A DNA stretch of 64,000 bases from Rhizobium mayense (GTDB taxonomy: Bacteria > Pseudomonadota > Alphaproteobacteria > Rhizobiales > Rhizobiaceae). The position numbers and the translations under genes were made by a program. This document shows positions 50,896-60,476 of this stretch, one piece after another. The notes under the pieces are model-generated. The model had not been told where the DNA came from. It ran no database searches and worked only from the letters and a program-made list of their open reading frames with translations. Position 1 is the stretch's first letter, and every line of letters begins with the position of its first letter. The stretch covers positions 1-64,000 of the forward strand of contig NZ_JARFYM010000005.1 of assembly GCF_030272705.1 (NCBI RefSeq), given 5' to 3'.

Positions 50896-52470
50896 TCAGC
50901 TCAAATGCCATGCAATATAAAGCAGGGTGAGCGCGATGATCCAGAGCGCCAGGCGTCCCGAACGGCTGTGTTTCGCTTCCGCCTTGCCGATCGCTTCCGC
51001 CGTCTGCGGATCGAAGCGCAGGCCGGTTTCGCTCATGGCGAGGAGTTCGTGATGGAATTTTTCGGTCTTGGCAGCGATTTCCGGCGCAGCTTCGGCGAGT
51101 TTCACGGCAGCTTTCAAACCGTCGCGCAGGTCGGTAACGATGCGCTTGGGTCCGAGATTGGTGCGGATCCAGTCACCGACGACGGGCTCCGAAGCCTTCC
51201 ACATATTGAAGCGCGGATTGAGCATGCGCGACACGCCCTCGACCACGACCATGGTCTTCTGCAGCATGACCAGCTCCGGGCGCGTTTCCATATCGAAAAG
51301 TTCGGTCACTTCGAAGAGCAGCGTCAGCAGCTTGCCCATGGAGATCGTTTCGGCCGGCTGGCCGTGAATAGGCTCGCCGATGGCGCGGATCGCCTGCGCG
51401 AAACTCTCGGTATTATGATGTGCCGGTACATAGCCGGCTTCGAAATGCACCTCGGCAACGCGGACATAGTCGCGGGTGATGAAGCCGAAGAGAATTTCGG
51501 CAAGGAAGCGCCGCTCCTTTTTGCCGAGCCGCCCGACGATGCCCATGTCGACGGCCACGATCTCTCCTTCGGCATCGACGAAGAGATTGCCGGGATGCAT
51601 GTCGGCATGGAAGAAGCCGTCACGCAGCGTATGCCGCAGGAAGGACTGAATCAGCGTATCGGCGAGCACGTTGAGATCGTGGCCGGCCGCCTTCAGCCCC
51701 TCGACGTCGGACATCTTGACGCCGTCGATCCACTCCATGGTAATGACGTCGCGGCCGGTGCGCTCCCAATCGACCTTGGGGACGCGGAAGCCGGGATCCT
51801 TGCCGGTGTTTTCCGCGATCTCGGACAGTGCTGCAGCCTCGAGGCGCAGATCCATCTCGACCTTGGTCGTCTGCTCCAGCGTCCGCGTCACTTCGACGGG
51901 CCTCAGGCGGCGGCTCGACGGCATGAAGCGTTCCTGCAGATGGGCCACAAGATACATCGCCTTGATATCGTTGACGAAACGTTGGCGAACGCCGGGCCGG
52001 ATCACCTTGACGGCAACGCGCTTGCGGCCTTCCGCCGTCTGCACTTCGGCCGGATGCACCTGCGCAATCGACGCAGCCGCAAAGGGTTCGTCAAAGCTTA
52101 CATAGAGATCGGCGAGCGAGCGACCGAGCGAACCCTCGATCGCAGCCTTTGCAGCCGCATGTGGAAAGAAAGCCATGCGGTCCTGCAATTGCGACAGGTC
52201 GTTGGCCATGTCGACGCCGACGACATCGGGTCGCGTCGCCAGGAATTGGCCGATCTTCACATAGGAAGGCCCGAGGCGCTCCACGGCCTTGGCCAGACGA
52301 TCGCTGCGCGCCTGGGTCTTGGCGCGTTTGCGGGCAAAAATGCTGACGAAGGATTTCGCAAGGCTGACGGAGGGCGGCAATCCCTCGGAGGGAAGTGCGA
52401 TGACCACGCCTTCGCGCACCAGCACCCAACCGACCCTGATAAGGCCGAAATATGCGTTGAAAGCACTCAT
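50896..52470 (-). CDS. ubiB: UbiB-family protein for ubiquinone synthesis
   Basis: A 524-aa protein-kinase-like (ABC1/ADCK) protein required for ubiquinone biosynthesis. The KxGQ motif is in SYVKIGQFLATRPDVV at about 69-84, an A-rich loop AAASIAQVHPA near 131-141, and the catalytic HADMHPGNLFVD near 285-296 with VDMG at about 305. One or two C-terminal hydrophobic helices (LALWIIALTLLYIAWHL) anchor it to the inner membrane. Downstream of ubiE in the same direction; coaBC, which often follows, is 15 kb away. Confidence 0.95.
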   Translation of the reverse strand: MSAFNAYFGLIRVGWVLVREGVVIALPSEGLPPSVSLAKSFVSIFARKRAKTQARSDRLAKAVERLGPSYVKIGQFLATRPDVVGVDMANDLSQLQDRMAFFPHAAAKAAIEGSLGRSLADLYVSFDEPFAAASIAQVHPAEVQTAEGRKRVAVKVIRPGVRQRFVNDIKAMYLVAHLQERFMPSSRRLRPVEVTRTLEQTTKVEMDLRLEAAALSEIAENTGKDPGFRVPKVDWERTGRDVITMEWIDGVKMSDVEGLKAAGHDLNVLADTLIQSFLRHTLRDGFFHADMHPGNLFVDAEGEIVAVDMGIVGRLGKKERRFLAEILFGFITRDYVRVAEVHFEAGYVPAHHNTESFAQAIRAIGEPIHGQPAETISMGKLLTLLFEVTELFDMETRPELVMLQKTMVVVEGVSRMLNPRFNMWKASEPVVGDWIRTNLGPKRIVTDLRDGLKAAVKLAEAAPEIAAKTEKFHHELLAMSETGLRFDPQTAEAIGKAEAKHSRSGRLALWIIALTLLYIAWHLS

Positions 52471-52490
52471 CGGGTCTCAAGGTCTCGCTT

Positions 52491-52532
52491 GATGCCAGCC
52501 GAAAACCGCGTCACATTTTTCGGTATCATGCG
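52491..52532. repeat. Rhizobial palindromic repeat between ubiE and ubiB
   Basis: Outer arms GATGCC-like / GGTATC and inner CCGAAAA / TTTTTCGG, the same family as at 8083-8124 and 26569. It abuts the ubiE stop codon (52533-52535). Confidence 0.75.
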
Positions 52533-53309
52533 TCAGAGCTTCCATCCCGAGTGCAGGGCGGCGATACCGCCCGTATAGTTGGTAAAGCTCACGCGCGAAA
52601 AGCCGGCCTCGCGGATCATCGTCGCGAAATCCTGCTGGTTCGGGAATTTGCGGATCGATTCCACCAGATACTGATAGGGTTCGGCATCGCCTGTGATCGC
52701 CTTGCCGAACTGCGGAATGGCGTTGAAGGACCACGCATCGTAGACACGATCGAGCAGCGGCAGGTCGACTTCGGAAAATTCCAGCACCAGCAGCCGGCCG
52801 CCGCGCCTCAGCACGCGATAGGCTTCCTTCAGCGCCACATCGATATGCGGCACGTTACGGATGCCGAAGGCGATCGTGTAGGCGTCGAAGGAATTGGGCT
52901 CGAAGGGCAGTTCCTCGGCGTTGGCCTCGACGAAGGTGAGATTGTCGCTGAGCTTCTTCTTCGCCGCGCGTTCGGCGCCGACGGCAAGCATCGAGCCGTT
53001 GATGTCGAGCACGGTCGCATGTGCCAGCCGGTTCGAGGCCTCGACGATACGGAAGGCGATGTCGCCTGTACCGCCGGCGACGTCGAGAACCTTGTAGGCC
53101 GGGTCCTTGCGCGGATTGAGCGCGGCGATCATCGCATCCTTCCAGGCCCGGTGCAGGCCCATGGACATGACGTCGTTCATGATGTCGTAGCGCTTGGCGA
53201 CCTTGTGGAACACCTCGTTGACGAGGCCTTGCTTCTCGCCATCCGCCACTTCGCGGAAGCCATAGGATGTTTCCATGCCGCCATCGGCGGAGGTGCGGCT
53301 TTCTGCCAT
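52533..53309 (-). CDS. ubiE: Demethylmenaquinone/2-polyprenyl-6-methoxy-benzoquinol C-methyltransferase
   Basis: A 258-aa SAM methyltransferase for the C-methylation step of ubiquinone synthesis. Family signatures are [18 protein letters not shown] at about 41-58, the SAM motif [13 protein letters not shown] near 74-86, and [19 protein letters not shown] near 172-190. The normal C-terminus [13 protein letters not shown] is intact even though a repeat starts at the stop. Operon with ubiB. Confidence 0.96.
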   Translation of the reverse strand: MAESRTSADGGMETSYGFREVADGEKQGLVNEVFHKVAKRYDIMNDVMSMGLHRAWKDAMIAALNPRKDPAYKVLDVAGGTGDIAFRIVEASNRLAHATVLDINGSMLAVGAERAAKKKLSDNLTFVEANAEELPFEPNSFDAYTIAFGIRNVPHIDVALKEAYRVLRRGGRLLVLEFSEVDLPLLDRVYDAWSFNAIPQFGKAITGDAEPYQYLVESIRKFPNQQDFATMIREAGFSRVSFTNYTGGIAALHSGWKL

Positions 53310-53327
53310 CAGCTCAACTCCGTTACA

Positions 53328-53432
53328 CTACAGCGCCGCGCGTCGCACGTGACGTGCAAAGGTCGCTGTAGCACTTTAAATCTGCTGCATAATTTTATCC
53401 TTAAATCGATTCCGACTTAAGGAATTATGCAG
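53328..53432. repeat. Rhizobial mosaic repeat, two-hairpin type
   Basis: Two imperfect inverted repeats: CTACAG...CTGTAG at 53328-53371 and CTGCATAATT...AATTATGCAG at 53385-53432, the latter with inner CCTTAAATCG / CGACTTAAGG-like arms. This composite is common in Rhizobium genomes. It sits in the 246-bp divergent space between ubiE and mutM, so it may carry or displace their promoters. Confidence 0.8.
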
Positions 53433-53555
53433 TAATAAGCCGCGGACCATAGCGAAATCGCGTTTGCCACGCTATCTCATGAGCTAGGTCACCAGCCGCA
53501 ATGCCTTGGGCTATAGCCCAGATCATAAGCGGTTGAAACATAAAGATGGATAGCA

Positions 53556-54446
53556 ATGCCGGAATTACCAGAGGTCGAAACCGTCAGGCGCGGGCTTGCG
53601 CCCTCGATGGAAGGCGCGCTGCTTGCCGAACTGGAGTTGCGTCGCAACGACTTGCGCTTTCCCTTTCCGCTTGAGTTTTCGCGCCTGGTCTCCGGCCGCG
53701 GCATCAAGTCGCTGTCGCGACGCGCGAAATATCTCCTGATCGATCTCGATGACGGCATGACGATCATATCGCATCTCGGCATGTCCGGGTCGTTCCGCGT
53801 CGAGAATGGAACGGTTGCCGATGCGCCCGGTGAATTTCACCATCCTCGCTCCAAGGACGAGAAGCATGATCACGTCGTCTTCCACTTGAAGGGCGTCAAC
53901 GGAAATGCGCGCGTCATTTACAATGATCCGCGCCGTTTCGGGTTCATGGACATCGCCCGGCGTGCGGATCTCGCCAGTCACCCGTCCTTCCGCGATCTCG
54001 GCCCTGAGCCGACCGGCAATGAATTGAGCGCCGACTATCTGGCTGAACGCTTCGCTGGCAAGGCACAGCCGCTGAAGAGTGCATTGCTCGACCAGAAGAA
54101 TATCGCTGGGCTCGGCAATATATATGTGTGCGAGGCGCTGTGGCGTTCGCATCTGTCGCCGCTACGCGCAGCCGGGAGTTTGGTGAGCGAAGCCGGTAAG
54201 CCGAAAGAGGAATTGCCCAGGCTGGTCGACGCGATCCGCGAGGTCATCGCCGATGCGATCGCCGCCGGCGGTTCGTCATTGCGTGACCATATCCAGGCGG
54301 ATGGTTCGCTCGGCTATTTCCAGCATTCCTTTTCGGTCTACGACCGCGAGACAGAGCCTTGCAGCACGCCCGGCTGCGGCGGTACGGTCGCCCGCATCGT
54401 CCAGGCGGGGCGCTCGTCCTTTTTCTGCGCCTCCTGCCAGAACTAA
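53556..54446 (+). CDS. mutM: Formamidopyrimidine-DNA glycosylase (Fpg)
   Basis: A 296-aa base-excision enzyme that removes 8-oxoguanine and formamidopyrimidines. The catalytic Pro2-Glu3 start [14 protein letters not shown], the helix-two-turn-helix [20 protein letters not shown] at about 175-194, and a C-terminal zinc finger ([11 protein letters not shown] ... FFCASCQN) are all present. Divergent from ubiE; 17 bp before the enoyl-CoA hydratase gene. Confidence 0.97.
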   Translation: MPELPEVETVRRGLAPSMEGALLAELELRRNDLRFPFPLEFSRLVSGRGIKSLSRRAKYLLIDLDDGMTIISHLGMSGSFRVENGTVADAPGEFHHPRSKDEKHDHVVFHLKGVNGNARVIYNDPRRFGFMDIARRADLASHPSFRDLGPEPTGNELSADYLAERFAGKAQPLKSALLDQKNIAGLGNIYVCEALWRSHLSPLRAAGSLVSEAGKPKEELPRLVDAIREVIADAIAAGGSSLRDHIQADGSLGYFQHSFSVYDRETEPCSTPGCGGTVARIVQAGRSSFFCASCQN

Positions 54447-54463
54447 TGTGAAGGGAGAGACAA

Positions 54464-55237
54464 ATGGCTTATGAAACCTTGATTGTCGAAACGCATGGTC
54501 CCGTCGGTCTCATCAGGCTCAACCGGCCCCAGGCGCTGAATGCGCTGAATTCGACTGTGCTCGCCGAATTGAAGCAGGCCTACGGCGCCTTTCATGTCGA
54601 CGAGGCGATCGGCGCAATCGTGCTGACCGGCTCGGAAAAGGCCTTTGCCGCCGGCGCCGACATCAAGGAGATGCAGCCGCTCGATTTCGCCGATGTCTAC
54701 AAAAGCGATTTCATCAGCGGCTGGGACGAAATCGCCAAGGCACGCAAGCCCGTCATTGCCGCCGTCAGCGGCTTTGCCCTTGGTGGTGGTTGCGAGCTTG
54801 CCATGATGTGCGATTTCATCATTGCCGCCGATACGGCAAAATTCGGTCAGCCCGAGATCACGCTCGGCATCATCCCTGGCATGGGCGGCTCGCAACGCCT
54901 GACGCGCGCCGTCGGCAAGGCGAAGGCGATGGATCTGGTGTTGACGGGCCGGATGATGGATGCCGACGAAGCGGAGCGTTCCGGCCTGGTGTCACGTGTC
55001 GTGCCGGCCGATAAGCTGATCGAGGAGGCGCTGGCCGCCGCGGCCAAGATCGCCTCGCTGTCGCGTCCCTCGGTCCTGATGGCGAAGGAGGCGGTCAGCC
55101 GGGCGCTGGAAACGACGCTGGAAGAGGGGCTGCGTTTCGAGCGCCGGCTTTTCCATAGCCTGTTTGCCACCGAGGATCAGAAGGAAGGTATGGCCGCCTT
55201 CATCGAGAAGCGCAAACCTGTCTTCAAGAACCGGTGA
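54464..55237 (+). CDS. Enoyl-CoA hydratase
   Basis: A 257-aa crotonase. Oxyanion-hole segments are [12 protein letters not shown] at about 61-72 and [15 protein letters not shown] near 104-118. Both catalytic glutamates fit: Glu in GGGCELAM and [20 protein letters not shown] near 129-148. It should hydrate short-chain enoyl-CoA in beta-oxidation. The ribosome site GGGAGAG precedes the ATG. Conserved between mutM and rpsT in rhizobia to my knowledge. Confidence 0.94.
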   Translation: MAYETLIVETHGPVGLIRLNRPQALNALNSTVLAELKQAYGAFHVDEAIGAIVLTGSEKAFAAGADIKEMQPLDFADVYKSDFISGWDEIAKARKPVIAAVSGFALGGGCELAMMCDFIIAADTAKFGQPEITLGIIPGMGGSQRLTRAVGKAKAMDLVLTGRMMDADEAERSGLVSRVVPADKLIEEALAAAAKIASLSRPSVLMAKEAVSRALETTLEEGLRFERRLFHSLFATEDQKEGMAAFIEKRKPVFKNR

Positions 55238-55279
55238 AAGCGCGATTCCGGAATTGCGCGGGTTCCGTGAGAATCCGCG

Positions 55280-55308
55280 TTGACGCCGCCGCTCATTCCG
55301 GTTATATG
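55280..55308 (+). promoter_or_regulatory. Probable rpsT promoter
   Basis: TTGACG, 17 nt, TATATG. It would give a leader of about 115 nt before the rpsT ATG, with a small GGCCGCAAGGCC hairpin inside it. Confidence 0.55.
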
Positions 55309-55429
55309 CCCGCCACAGTTTGGAAAGCCGATCTGGTTTTCCGCAATTGCTCCCGCATTGCTGGATGAAGAGGCCGCAAGGCCCGCGCTGCATTGACGGA
55401 GTTATGTTCGAATTCTAAGAGAGGCATAC

Positions 55430-55705
55430 ATGGCCAATACCAGCTCGGCGAAAAAAGCGACCCGCAAGATCGCCCGCCGCACCGAAGTCAACAAGGCTCG
55501 TCGCTCGCGCGTTCGCACCTTCGTCCGCCAGGTTGAAGAAGCCATCGCATCGGGTGATGCGGATCGTGCGAAGGAAGCCTTCCTGGTTGCGCAGCCGGAA
55601 CTGGCTCGCGCTGCCACCAAGGGCGTCCTGCATGCCAACACCGCTTCGCGCAAGGTCTCGCGTCTTGCCAAGCGTGTGAAGGCGCTTTCGGCTCCGACCG
55701 CGTAA
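55430..55705 (+). CDS. rpsT: 30S ribosomal protein S20
   Basis: A 91-aa basic three-helix protein of the small subunit, beginning [20 protein letters not shown], with the [20 protein letters not shown] segment near 65-84 typical of S20. It binds 16S rRNA helices 9 and 44 early in assembly. The ribosome site AGAGAGG is upstream and a strong terminator follows. Confidence 0.97.
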   Translation: MANTSSAKKATRKIARRTEVNKARRSRVRTFVRQVEEAIASGDADRAKEAFLVAQPELARAATKGVLHANTASRKVSRLAKRVKALSAPTA

Positions 55706-55736
55706 TTTTTCCTTAACGATTTGATCGTTAAACTTG

Positions 55737-55762
55737 AGCCCGGCCCTTGTGCCGGGCTTTTT
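55737..55762 (+). terminator. Terminator after rpsT
   Basis: Perfect 8-bp stem AGCCCGGC / GCCGGGCT with a CCTTGT loop and a T run. Confidence 0.9.
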
Positions 55763-56584
55763 GGATTCGGTCAAAATCGACCCGTATCGTTAAAATGTAG
55801 CCGGCTGATCATGTCACTGAAGTGACAGAAAAATTTGTTTAAAAACAAATAGTTATGGCAGGATGCCATAATGTTGGGTGATCTGCGTGACGTGCTGCAG
55901 GCTCCCAAGTGAGTCAAGGGATTTTTTATTTTTTTTGTTTTCAAACCTGTGTGAATCGCGCTGAACGCGAATCTCCTTGATTCAAAAGCGATTCTTTTTT
56001 GACGGGGTTGTGACACTCAAAAACGGCTTCCAGAGTCAAGGACCGCCTCTTAATTTTGTGTAAAATTCATCGTTGATCTCTGCCTGCGATCCTGCCTAAA
56101 TGGCTTTCAACAAGGGGCGCGGACATCATCTGAAACGGCTTTTGCAAGCACTGTCACTAACGGCAGTGAGGGTGGTTTTTGTTCCTTGTGACGGAGCGGT
56201 TCAGTTCCGTTTTTTCAAACAGTTGACGAGTTAAGGCCGCAAGCGGTAACGCCTGCGGAACGAGGAAACTTGTCTGCTCTTTGCAGCCTAAGTCCCAAGC
56301 GTGGCTGCGGGGAGGGGAGAAAAATTGACAGCCGTTTGGCGCAGTCGGTCGGAGTACGAGGACCGAGCGACTGCTCCAGATGCAAGCGCCAAGGAGACAG
56401 CCGCTCGATGAGCAGTTTTCGCCGAGGTGTTTTGCATAAGGTCCGTTTGGCTGGACCAGGCTGATGAACCGGTGTGCGGCGAGCTCCCAGCAACGAGCGC
56501 GACCGTTACGCCATGGCGTAGACCTAAGGGCGGCGGCAATATCTAATTTCCGTCCTATAAAAAGAGACTGTGGAAGGCGGCATT
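55763..56584. other. Long non-coding region upstream of dnaA
   Basis: 820 bp with no supported gene. The left part is AT-rich with a T/A tract near 55920-55945 and three successive inverted repeats (55812-55869). The right part (56220-56530) is GC-richer and rich in nested hairpins, mainly 56336-56390 with TTGGCGC/GCGCCAA outer arms and CAGTC..GGTC / GACC..GACTG inner arms. It may be a long dnaA leader or an independent RNA. I see no TTATCCACA-type DnaA boxes. Confidence 0.5.
55812..55869. repeat. Three consecutive perfect inverted repeats
   Basis: TGTCACT-GA-AGTGACA (55812-55827), ATTTGTTT-AA-AAACAAAT (55833-55850) and ATGGCA-GGA-TGCCAT (55855-55869). Three different dyads within 58 bp suggest protein-binding sites. 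Confidence 0.6.
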
Positions 56585-58138
56585 ATGCAGATGATTACGA
56601 GAACGACGGGTGCATTTGAAAATGGGGACAATGCACAGCAGGCGTTCAGTACGGTTTGCCTTGAAGCGGCGGGGGAAAAGGGAGACATGAAGCATAACGT
56701 GTTGTTCGAGCGTGTTAGCGCGCGCTTGAAGGCCCAGGTCGGTCCGGATGTATATGCCAGCTGGTTTGCACGGCTTAAGCTGCACTCGGTATCGAAAAGC
56801 GTCGTACGTCTGACTGTTCCGACGACCTTTCTGAAATCCTGGATCAACAACCGTTATCTCGATCTGATCACCAGCCTGTTCCAGGCAGAAGATGCTGAAA
56901 TCCTGAAGGTTGAAATTCTGGTGCGCACCGCGACCCGGCCCGGTGCAAAGCCCTGCGCGGATGAACAGGTGGCTGTTCCCGACGCGGCTTCGGTGGCTCC
57001 GATCCGCCGCCCTGTCGCCCAGCCGGCTGGTCAGGTCGTTGCCCAGACGGTCAGTGCGGCAGCTGCTGCGCGACCGGCGGCTGCGGGCGCGCCGCTGTTC
57101 GGCTCGCCGCTCGATTCCCGCTTCACTTTCGATACCTTCGTGGAAGGCAGCTCGAACCGCGTCGGTCTCGCCGCTGCCAAGACTATTGCCGAAGCCGGCT
57201 CCGGCGCCGTGCGGTTCAATCCGCTCTTCGTCCACGCCACGGTCGGTCTCGGCAAGACGCACCTCCTGCAGGCGATCGCCAATGCCGCCGTGCAGAACCC
57301 GCGCGCCCTGCGCGTCGTCTATCTGACGGCAGAATATTTCATGTGGCGCTTCGCCACCGCCATTCGTGACAATGATGCGCTGACCCTGAAGGACTCGCTG
57401 CGCAACATCGATCTTCTGATCATTGACGATATGCAGTTCCTGCAGGGCAAGATGATCCAGCACGAGTTCTGCCACCTGCTGAACATGCTGCTCGACAGCG
57501 CCAAACAGGTCGTCGTTGCGGCCGACCGCGCGCCTTGGGAACTGGAATCGCTGGATCCGCGCGTGCGCTCGCGTCTTCAGGGCGGTGTCGCCATCGAAGT
57601 CGAGGCGCCGGACTACGAGATGCGTCTCGAAATCCTCAAGCGCCGGCTGGATGCCGCCCGTCAGGATGATCCGTCGCTGGACATTCCGACCGAACTTCTC
57701 TCGCATGTCGCTCGCAATGTGACGGCAAGCGGCCGCGAGCTCGAGGGCGCTTTCAATCAGCTCATCTTCCGCCGCTCTTTCGAGCCCAACCTGACGGTTG
57801 AGCGCGTCGACGAATTGCTTGCCCATCTGGTCGGCTCCGGCGAGCCGCGCCGTGTGCGCATCGAGGACATCCAGCGCATCGTGGCGCGTCATTATAATGT
57901 CTCGCGCCAGGAGCTGGTCTCCAACCGCCGTACCCGCGTCATCGTCAAGCCGCGCCAGATCGCCATGTATCTGTCGAAGACGCTGACGCCGCGCTCCTTC
58001 CCGGAGATCGGCCGTCGCTTCGGTGGTCGTGACCACACGACCGTGCTGCATGCGGTGCGCAAGATCGAGGAGCTGATTGCCGGCGACAGCAAGCTGTCGC
58101 ACGAAATCGAGCTGCTGAAGCGTCTGATCAACGAATAA
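56585..58138 (+). CDS. dnaA: Chromosomal replication initiator DnaA
   Basis: A 517-aa initiator ATPase. Domain I ([20 protein letters not shown]) is followed by a Pro/Ala-rich linker (about 115-165). The AAA+ domain has P-loop [14 protein letters not shown] at about 218-231, with Ala at the first glycine position, and Walker [11 protein letters not shown] near 277-286. Domain IV ends with the DnaA-box-binding [16 protein letters not shown]. The start MQMITRTTG is set by GGAAGG upstream; an upstream GTG is rejected. Confidence 0.97.
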   Translation: MQMITRTTGAFENGDNAQQAFSTVCLEAAGEKGDMKHNVLFERVSARLKAQVGPDVYASWFARLKLHSVSKSVVRLTVPTTFLKSWINNRYLDLITSLFQAEDAEILKVEILVRTATRPGAKPCADEQVAVPDAASVAPIRRPVAQPAGQVVAQTVSAAAAARPAAAGAPLFGSPLDSRFTFDTFVEGSSNRVGLAAAKTIAEAGSGAVRFNPLFVHATVGLGKTHLLQAIANAAVQNPRALRVVYLTAEYFMWRFATAIRDNDALTLKDSLRNIDLLIIDDMQFLQGKMIQHEFCHLLNMLLDSAKQVVVAADRAPWELESLDPRVRSRLQGGVAIEVEAPDYEMRLEILKRRLDAARQDDPSLDIPTELLSHVARNVTASGRELEGAFNQLIFRRSFEPNLTVERVDELLAHLVGSGEPRRVRIEDIQRIVARHYNVSRQELVSNRRTRVIVKPRQIAMYLSKTLTPRSFPEIGRRFGGRDHTTVLHAVRKIEELIAGDSKLSHEIELLKRLINE

Positions 58139-58156
58139 CCTGCGACGTCAGACCGT

Positions 58157-58188
58157 CCCGCTTACGGGTGGGATCATCTGTAAGCGGG
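58157..58188 (+). terminator. First hairpin downstream of dnaA
   Basis: Perfect 9-bp stem CCCGCTTAC / GTAAGCGGG with a 14-nt loop, 19 bp after the dnaA stop. No T run; probably a 3' stability element. Confidence 0.5.
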
Positions 58189-58212
58189 TAGATGCACCCG
58201 ATCTGCAAGTTA

Positions 58213-58243
58213 TCAACGGCCGGCTATATCGCCGGCCGTTTTC
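58213..58243 (+). terminator. Terminator after dnaA
   Basis: Perfect 9-bp stem ACGGCCGGC / GCCGGCCGT with a TATATC loop followed by TTTTC. Confidence 0.85.
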
Positions 58244-58331
58244 ATTTATGCGGTTTTTATTCTATAGGTGTCTGAAATACTGAATCGGATACCGGCCGGA
58301 GGAGGTCGGGCACCGAAGGGAGAAGATGCCT

Positions 58332-59414
58332 ATGAGTTTTGACAGGATTGCCGTTCTCGGCCTCGGTAAGGTCGGGCGGCTCGCCGCCACATTGCTGCAT
58401 GAAAGCGGTTTTGCCGTCACCGGCGTCGATGCGCGTTTGCCAGCGGAGGCCATGCCTTTCACCTGCGAGGCGGGCAATGTCTGCGATCCGGAGCTGATCG
58501 GCCATCTCTTTTCTCGCGTCGATGCCGTGCTCTCCTGCCTGCCATTTCACTTAAACGCCGAACTGGCGCGCCTGGCCCATGGCGCCGGCATTCATTATTT
58601 CGACTTGACCGAGGATGTGCCGACCACGAACGGCATTATCGAGCTTGCAAAGAGCGCGCATGGCCTGATGGCGCCGCAATGCGGCCTGGCGCCCGGTTTC
58701 GTCGGTATTGTCGGTGCGAGCCTTGCCGACGTCTTCGATCGCTGCCGCTCGATCCGCATGCGCGTTGGTGCTTTGCCGCAGAATCCGACCGGACTGTTGG
58801 GTTATGCCTTCAATTGGTCGCCGGAGGGCGTGGTCAACGAATATCTGAACGACTGCGAAGTCATCGAGGGCGGTGTGCGCAAGCTGGTCTCGCCCATGGA
58901 ATGGCACGAGACGCTCTATGTGAACGGCGTCAAGCTTGAGGCCTTCACCACCTCGGGCGGTCTTGGAACCATGTGTAGTACCATGCTCGGCCGGGTGGAA
59001 AACCTCGATTACAAAACCATGCGCTATCCCGGCCACATGGAGCTCATGAATTTCTTCTTCCATGAGTTGCTGATGCGCGACCGACGCCAGCTTGCCGGCG
59101 AGATCTTGACCGACGCGAAGCCGCCGGTCGATGACGACGTCGTCTATGTCCATGTCTCGGCTGAAGGGACGATCAACGGCAATATGCGCCGGCGGGAATT
59201 CGTACGGGCCTATTATCCGATCGAGATTGCCGGCGAGAGCCGCACAGCCATTTCCTGGACTACGTCGGCCTCGGTCGTCGCCGTTATCGAGATGGTGCGT
59301 GCCGGCCGCCTGCCTTCGACCGGCTTTTTGCATCAGGAGCATATTTCGCTCGACACCTTCCTGGAAACGCGGACCGGCAGCCTGTTCAAGGGCGGCATCA
59401 CCTATCACGGATGA
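58332..59414 (+). CDS. Saccharopine-dehydrogenase-family protein
   Basis: A 360-aa protein with N-terminal NAD(P)-binding IAVLGLGKVGRLAATLLHES at about 6-25 and a saccharopine-dehydrogenase-like C-terminal domain (GLAPGFVGIVGASL near 118-131, FTTSGGLGTM near 212-221). It may act in lysine catabolism or be a lysine-forming dehydrogenase-type enzyme. The ATG at 58332 has GGGAG at good spacing; the ATG two codons earlier is too close. Convergent with the LysR gene at 59424. Confidence 0.85.
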   Translation: MSFDRIAVLGLGKVGRLAATLLHESGFAVTGVDARLPAEAMPFTCEAGNVCDPELIGHLFSRVDAVLSCLPFHLNAELARLAHGAGIHYFDLTEDVPTTNGIIELAKSAHGLMAPQCGLAPGFVGIVGASLADVFDRCRSIRMRVGALPQNPTGLLGYAFNWSPEGVVNEYLNDCEVIEGGVRKLVSPMEWHETLYVNGVKLEAFTTSGGLGTMCSTMLGRVENLDYKTMRYPGHMELMNFFFHELLMRDRRQLAGEILTDAKPPVDDDVVYVHVSAEGTINGNMRRREFVRAYYPIEIAGESRTAISWTTSASVVAVIEMVRAGRLPSTGFLHQEHISLDTFLETRTGSLFKGGITYHG

Positions 59415-59423
59415 TGCGCGTCC

Positions 59424-60320
59424 CTATGCCGAAGGCGTCGCCTGCGGGGCCTCGGAAAGCAGCCAGGCACGAAAGGCGGCGACGGCAGGCCGCTCCAGCG
59501 CCGTCGTGGGGTAGACCAGATGGTAGGCCAGCGCGCTGGCAAGGCCCAACGGGAAGGGCGCGACAATCGTGCCCTCAGCCAATTCCTTCTCGATGAACGA
59601 GCGCCGCATCAGCGCAATGCCGAGTCCCGCCTTCATCGCATGATAGGCGCCGGTACCGTCAGTGAAGATCGGTCCCCGCGTCGCGTCGACCTTGGTCGCG
59701 CCTGCCGCCTCCAGCCAGAGTTGCCAGTCGCGCCGATAGACATCGTGGATCAGGATCAGGCCGGCCAGCGCGTCTGCCGTGGGTGAGGGGCCGAGAGTGG
59801 CGGCGATTTCGGGCGTGCAGACCGGGACATATTCGTCGTCAAGCAACCGCTCGCTTGCCAGCCCTTCATAGCCGCCAAGGCCATGTCGAATGGCGATGTC
59901 GATGCCATCGCGCTGGAAATCCATCACCCGATGCGAAGCGCTGATCCGCAGATCGATCTCGGGATGCGCCTGCTCGAAACGCATTAGGCGCGGCACCAGC
60001 CAGTGCGTGGCAAAGCCGGCGGTGCAGGTGACGGTCAGCACCGTGTCCCGCGCCCGCATCGTCAGTGCCGCCGTCGCCTCTCGCACCAGGCGGAAGGCGG
60101 TGCGCAGCGTCGCGAAATAATCAGCACCGGCAGCCGTCAAGGTGAGGCCCCGCGCACGGCGGTCGAAAAGCCGCACACCGAGCGCGGTCTCGAGATCGCG
60201 CACCTGCAGGCTGACCGCACCGGGGGTCACATGTAGCTCCCTGGCGGCGGTCGTCATGCTTAGATGCCGCGCCGAGGCTTCGAAGGCGCGCAGCGCCGAA
60301 AGGGAAGGAAATTGATCCAT
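59424..60320 (-). CDS. LysR-family regulator, GcvA-like
   Basis: A 298-aa LysR protein of the GcvA/AmpR-like group: LSALRAFEASARHLSMTTAA at about 7-26 and HVTPGAVSLQVRDLETALGV near 30-49, then TVTCTAGFATHWLVPRLMRF in the effector domain. Divergent from an EamA exporter 156 bp away, which is its likely target. Confidence 0.93.
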   Translation of the reverse strand: MDQFPSLSALRAFEASARHLSMTTAARELHVTPGAVSLQVRDLETALGVRLFDRRARGLTLTAAGADYFATLRTAFRLVREATAALTMRARDTVLTVTCTAGFATHWLVPRLMRFEQAHPEIDLRISASHRVMDFQRDGIDIAIRHGLGGYEGLASERLLDDEYVPVCTPEIAATLGPSPTADALAGLILIHDVYRRDWQLWLEAAGATKVDATRGPIFTDGTGAYHAMKAGLGIALMRRSFIEKELAEGTIVAPFPLGLASALAYHLVYPTTALERPAVAAFRAWLLSEAPQATPSA

Positions 60321-60476
60321 GATGATTGAGTTCAGCTAAACGATTGAGCGAAAAAGACTCGTTTGCAAGAGTCCCATAATGGCGAGATAATTCCATCAAT
60401 CTCGATGGTTGACAAGAAGGCGCATACCCATCGCCATCGAGTCCAACTAATAGATCGGAATACAGGAGAAATCGCC

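Noticed and set aside
50830..52578. Long plus-strand ORF of 582 codons
   Set aside because: It is antisense to ubiB, has a skewed composition rich in His, Asp and Arg, no ribosome site and no domain; it is a high-GC shadow.
55763..56584. Replication origin next to dnaA
   Set aside because: The region is AT-rich in part and lies beside dnaA, but I see no clustered DnaA boxes, and in related alphaproteobacteria the origin is reported near hemE instead.
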